Assembly (NCBI GenBank): GCA_907165065.1
Contig: OU015530.1
Location: 47,353,465 to 47,417,464 of the forward strand
Direction of reading: 5' to 3'
Length of the DNA: 64,000 nt
DNA from: Caprimulgus europaeus
Lineage: Eukaryota > Chordata > Aves > Caprimulgiformes > Caprimulgidae
In this document: positions 61,191 to 64,000 of the stretch, piece after piece
How the letters are laid out: the number at the start of each line of letters is the position of its first letter
How positions within the stretch are numbered: the first letter of the stretch is position 1
The notes under the pieces: model-generated
Told to the model about the DNA's origin: nothing
Databases searched by the model: none
The model's input: only the letters and a program-made list of their open reading frames with translations
Position numbers and translations under genes: made by a program

Positions 61191-61754
61191 AGAACACTTC
61201 CCACAGTTGCTGGGTCATCTTCCTACCCTTTTTTCCCTATGACTTCTGGGTGGCCAGAAAAAGTATTTGCTGGGCTTCACAGCATGAACTGGTGTAAAAG
61301 AATTTCCAGACATTAAGGAAATTACCTTCTTGTAGGCTTATCTCCCTTTCTTTCTCTTTCCAAGGGGCCTTTGGTTTTTCTGTGGCACAGCCTGAGAAGG
61401 GAGTCCAGGACACAGACTTGGAATTTCATAATTACATTCCTACCACAAATCAGTCAAAGAAAACTGTGTCATTGCCTTACAGAAAGTGCAGTTTAGGGCA
61501 AGACAAATGAAATTGAGTCTGAACAATAGATTAAATGCAGCTGATTTACTGTAAATCATGTGCAAAGGCTAAAGAATTTGATTTGGTTTTTCCCCTTGAA
61601 AAAAAAATTGACTTTCAGGTGAGCAGAGAACAATTTTGAATCTATCAGAAGGATTGATAAAGCTGGTAACATCACTTCTTTAGGGATCCTTATAAAGGAT
61701 TCAAATGAAAACTGGGGGAGACAATCTACTAATTTCAAAATTTTTCATAAACAG
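61191..61754. other. Spacer between two opposed CR1 copies
   Basis: The first part (to about 61320) may still be decayed CR1. The rest, to about 61754, shows no CR1 or LTR similarity I can recognise and no gene. The minus-strand frame 61556-61738 is short and unremarkable. Confidence 0.5.
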
Positions 61755-61829
61755 TGTAAGGCTTTTGATACAGAGGCCCACAACATCCTTGTAGCAAAGC
61801 TTAGACGGTATGGGATTGATGAGTAGACA

Positions 61830-62135
61830 GTGAGGTGGATTGAGAACTGGCTGACTGGCAAAACTCAGAAGGCTGTGATCAGTGGCACAGAATCTAGTTG
61901 GAGCCCTGTAACTAGTGGTGCTCCTCAGGGGTCAGTACTGGGTCCGATCTTGTCCAACATCTTCATCAATGAGAAGAATGTAGGGATAGAGTCCACCCTC
62001 AGAAACTTTGCTGATGATATGAAGTTGGGAGGAGTGGCTGGCACCAGAAGGCTGTGCTGCCATTCAATGAGACCTGAACATGCCGGAGAGTTGGGCAGAA
62101 AGGAACCTGACAAGGTTCAACTAGAGCAAGTGTAG
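61830..62135 (+). pseudogene. CR1 reverse transcriptase fragment with FADD box
   Basis: A 101-codon frame: [50 protein letters not shown] and [12 protein letters not shown]. The catalytic aspartates of the FADD box are present. After about 62050 the residues stop matching CR1 because of a frameshift. It is preceded by an in-frame stop at 61824 and lacks motif A's first aspartate, so it cannot be active. Confidence 0.85.
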
Positions 62136-62163
62136 AGTCCTTCACCTGGGGAGGGATAACCGC

Positions 62164-62598
62164 ATGCACCAGTACAGATTAGGAGCTGACCTGCTGGAAA
62201 GGAGCTCTGTGGAAAAGGACCTGGGTGTGCTGGCAGACAGCAGGCTGGCCATGAGCCAACAGTGTACCCTTGTGACCAGGAAGGCCAACAGTATCCTGGG
62301 ATGCATTAAAAAGAATGTGGCCAGCAGGTTGATGGAGGTTCTCCTCCCCTTCTACTCTGCCCTGGTGAGGCCACATCTGGAATACTGTGTCCACTTTTGG
62401 GATCCTCAGTTCAAGAGGGACAGGGATCTTCTGGAGAGAGTCCAGCAGAGGGCCACAAAGACGATGAGGGGCCTGGAGCATCTGCGTTACAAGGAGAGGC
62501 TGAGAGAGCTGGAACTCTTCAGCCTGGAGAAGAGAAGACTGAGAGGGGATCTTATCAATGTCTATATTAATGAATATAGAATACAATATAGAGTATAA
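62164..62598 (+). pseudogene. CR1 ORF2 C-terminal fragment, cut by the AT-rich expansion
   Basis: A 144-codon frame: [79 protein letters not shown] and [14 protein letters not shown]. The last dozen residues are read from the AT-rich repeat. The missing continuation is found at 62769-62999 on the far side of the repeat. Confidence 0.86.
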
Positions 62599-62768
62599 TA
62601 ATGCCCAAAATATAAAGATTTTATATAGATATATATAGTATATTATACTATACATCTCTATATAGTATATATATACTATAATATGCTGTATTTATATAGT
62701 ATATAGAGTATATATAGAGTATATATATTCTTATACTCTCTAGCATAGAGTATAAGAATACACAGACT
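62566..62768. repeat. AT-rich palindromic microsatellite inside a CR1 copy
   Basis: About 200 bp of TATA, TATAGTATA and TAGAGTATA variants interrupt the CR1 copy exactly where the related copy reads GTCTATAAATATATGAAGAG. It contains a perfect 20-bp palindrome at 62661-62680 and a perfect 14-bp-arm hairpin at 62726-62739 / 62747-62760 with a 7-nt loop. The likely origin is expansion of the short AT run already present in CR1 at this point. Confidence 0.88.
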
Positions 62769-62999
62769 GTGGGGGCCAAATGGATGGGGCTTGGATTTTT
62801 TTTAGTAGTATCCAGTGACAGGACAAGGGGTAATGGGCAAAAACTGGAACATCGAAAGTTCCAGACAAACTTAAGGAAAACCTTCTTTACTGTGAGGGTG
62901 ACAGAGCAGTGGAACAGGCTGCCCAGAGAGGTTGTGGAGTCTCCATCTCTGGAGATGTCCAAAACCTGCCTGGACGCTTTCCTGTGTACCCTGGTGTAG
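62769..62999 (+). pseudogene. CR1 ORF2 extreme C-terminal fragment
   Basis: A 76-codon frame on the right side of the AT-rich repeat: [40 protein letters not shown] and [20 protein letters not shown]. The first dozen residues are not clear CR1. It ends about 80 bp before the CR1 tail, as expected for the natural ORF2 end. Confidence 0.86.
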
Positions 63000-63078
63000 G
63001 GAACCTGCTTTGGCAGGGTAGGTGGACTAGATGATCACCTGAGGTCCCTTCCAACCTCTACCATTCTGTGATTCTGTA

Positions 63079-63750
63079 AATACTTCCACAGTACATGAAA
63101 TAGTGACCTGCTAGAAAGATCATCAAAGTCTATTATATTATTTCTCCCTGACTTCTGTGTACTTTGTATCACGTCCTTAGCTGCCAGGAATGCAATATCT
63201 TTGAAGAGCAGCAGTACATTATAAAGACATTCCTCACCGTCTTCCAAACATGTCATGTATTTACATTTCTCATTTTAAGATCATGTTGTAATCTTTCCTG
63301 TGCCACTAGGACAGGAGCATAAAAAAATGGCTTAAAGATAGACTGACAGTTCCTTGGTTTTTGCATCTATTTAGGAACATTGCAAAATTACCTCAGTTCT
63401 GAATAAACACAAGATCTGGATGAAATCTGAAGGCAAAAAAATGTAGAATATTAAATAGCATATATTTAAATTTTTTTTTTTTTTTTTTTTTTTTTTCATT
63501 TTCAAGGATAAATGGAAGAGCTGGCTATTCAAATAGTAAGGGCTCATGTTTCAGAGCAAACTAGTGAATCCACATAGAAATAAGAAAAAATGGTGTAGAA
63601 AATTCAGCAACTTCTATTCTCAAATTTCTAAGATACATAAAACAAATAACAGCAAGTAAAAAAAAAATCTTTGAGATAAAGAAAAATGTTTTAGCCGTCT
63701 CCTTCACTTAAAGCATAATCTTTGATAGCACAGTGCACGCAACTGTATCG
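63079..63750. other. Short non-coding spacer between CR1 copies
   Basis: No gene recognised. A run of 26 T lies at 63471-63496 and an A-rich stretch at 63657-63668. The minus-strand frame 63035-63256 is unremarkable. Confidence 0.6.
63471..63496. repeat. Poly-T tract (26 T)
   Basis: The longest homopolymer in the window, following TATATTTAAA. It has no clear retrocopy neighbour. CR1 does not use poly(A) tails, so it is probably an independent expansion. Confidence 0.9.
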
Positions 63751-64000
63751 ACACTGACCTTGACAGGCCCTGTGCAAACCTCATGAAGTTCAACGAGGCC
63801 AAATACAAGGTCCTGCACCTGGCTAGGGGCAACCCCAAACATAAATACAGACTGGGTGATAAGTGGATTGAGACCAGCTCCAAAGACAAGAACTTGGGAG
63901 TGGTGGTGGACAAGAAGCTCAACATAAGCCCGTATCCTGGGCTGCATCAAGAGAAGTGTGGCCAGCAGGTCGGGGGAGGGGATTCTCCCCCTGTACTCTG
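63751..64000 (+). mobile_element. CR1-type LINE copy, plus strand, continues past the window end
   Basis: The translation gives DRPCANLMKFNEAKYKVLHL, then ARGNPKHKYRLGDKWIETSS and KDKNLGVVVDKKLNIS. This is the region downstream of the FADD box in CR1 ORF2. After NIS about 30 bp present in the other copies are missing, and the sequence jumps to the equivalent of ILGCIKRSVASRSG. The element therefore carries a small internal deletion and a frameshift. The opposing open frames at 63704-63950 are antisense readings. It belongs to a somewhat different CR1 type from the other copies, judging by the divergent residues. Confidence 0.9.

Larger units (their letters stand above)
61755..63078 (+). mobile_element. 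CR1-type LINE copy, plus strand, 5'-truncated and split by an AT-rich expansion
   Basis: The copy begins inside RT motif A (KAFDTEAHNILVAKL; the aspartate before it is outside the copy) and runs to the normal CR1 3' end, ATTCTGTGATTCTGTAA, at about 63078. A stop at 61824-61826 precedes [23 protein letters not shown] and the FADD box (62007-62018) are in frame, after which the frame shifts. The C-terminal part resumes at 62164 with [20 protein letters not shown] and continues to [12 protein letters not shown] at about 62565. About 200 bp of AT-rich repeat then interrupts it, and CR1 resumes at about 62800 with SSDRTRGNGQKLEHRKF and [15 protein letters not shown] 5'-truncated copy with an intact 3' end is the usual product of CR1 insertion. 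It is inactive. Confidence 0.92.

Noticed and set aside
62179-62962. Minus-strand open frames of 158 and 104 codons
   Set aside because: Antisense readings of the plus-strand CR1 copy and of the AT-rich repeat.
1-64000. CRISPR arrays, operons, tRNA or rRNA genes, mitochondrial insertions
   Set aside because: No regularly spaced short repeats, no closely packed coding frames, and no tRNA or rRNA landmarks were seen by eye; a covariance-model scan would be needed to exclude small RNAs fully.

Overview
The window looks like AT-rich nuclear DNA from a bird. The main evidence is its repeats: several pieces of CR1-type LINE with the avian CR1 3' tail (ATTCTGTG/ATTCTATG-like octamers), and four solo LTRs of types I recognise from avian endogenous retroviruses. 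I cannot assign a species. No recognised host protein-coding gene, rRNA, tRNA or CRISPR array is visible. Most long open frames either lie inside repeats or look like chance frames in AT-rich DNA. The segment is best read as intergenic or deep intronic sequence shaped by retrotransposons.

Layout. 1-1592: AT-rich, no gene. 1593-2751: a GC-rich solo LTR of ERVL type (1149 bp) with a perfect 5-bp target-site duplication (CACTT) and an internal array of about 41-51 bp repeats. 2752-21494: long AT-rich stretch with microsatellites, small hairpins and a few exon-like segments. 21495-22104: minus-strand solo LTR (600 bp) with a perfect GCATA duplication. 22105-33594: AT-rich, with two short CR1 scraps, an 18-nt-arm inverted repeat and one exon-like open frame. 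33595-35202: plus-strand CR1 copy truncated at both ends, with a damaged reverse transcriptase. 37553-38169 and 45199-45887: two plus-strand solo LTRs of one subfamily, each flanked by its own 4-of-5 target-site duplication, so they are independent insertions and not the ends of one provirus. 46696-46823: a perfect 64-bp tandem duplication. 45888-59980: AT-rich, with two adjacent same-frame open frames at 49.8-50.6 kb and a small cysteine-rich open frame on the minus strand at 47.5-47.8 kb. 59981-64000: a CR1 cluster. It holds a minus-strand copy that has lost the RT catalytic core, a plus-strand copy facing it and split by about 200 bp of palindromic AT-rich repeat, and a fourth copy running off the right edge.

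How the parts relate. Nothing here forms a working pathway. The CR1 copies carry stops, frameshifts, deletions and a catalytic-residue change and cannot encode active reverse transcriptase. The LTRs are solo, meaning proviral interiors were lost by LTR-LTR recombination. The most useful observations are the exact LTR boundaries and duplications, the relationship among the three related LTRs, the inverted CR1 pair with a microsatellite grown inside it, the 64-bp tandem duplication, and a handful of splice-flanked open segments that transcript data could confirm or dismiss. I found no convincing new biological system.
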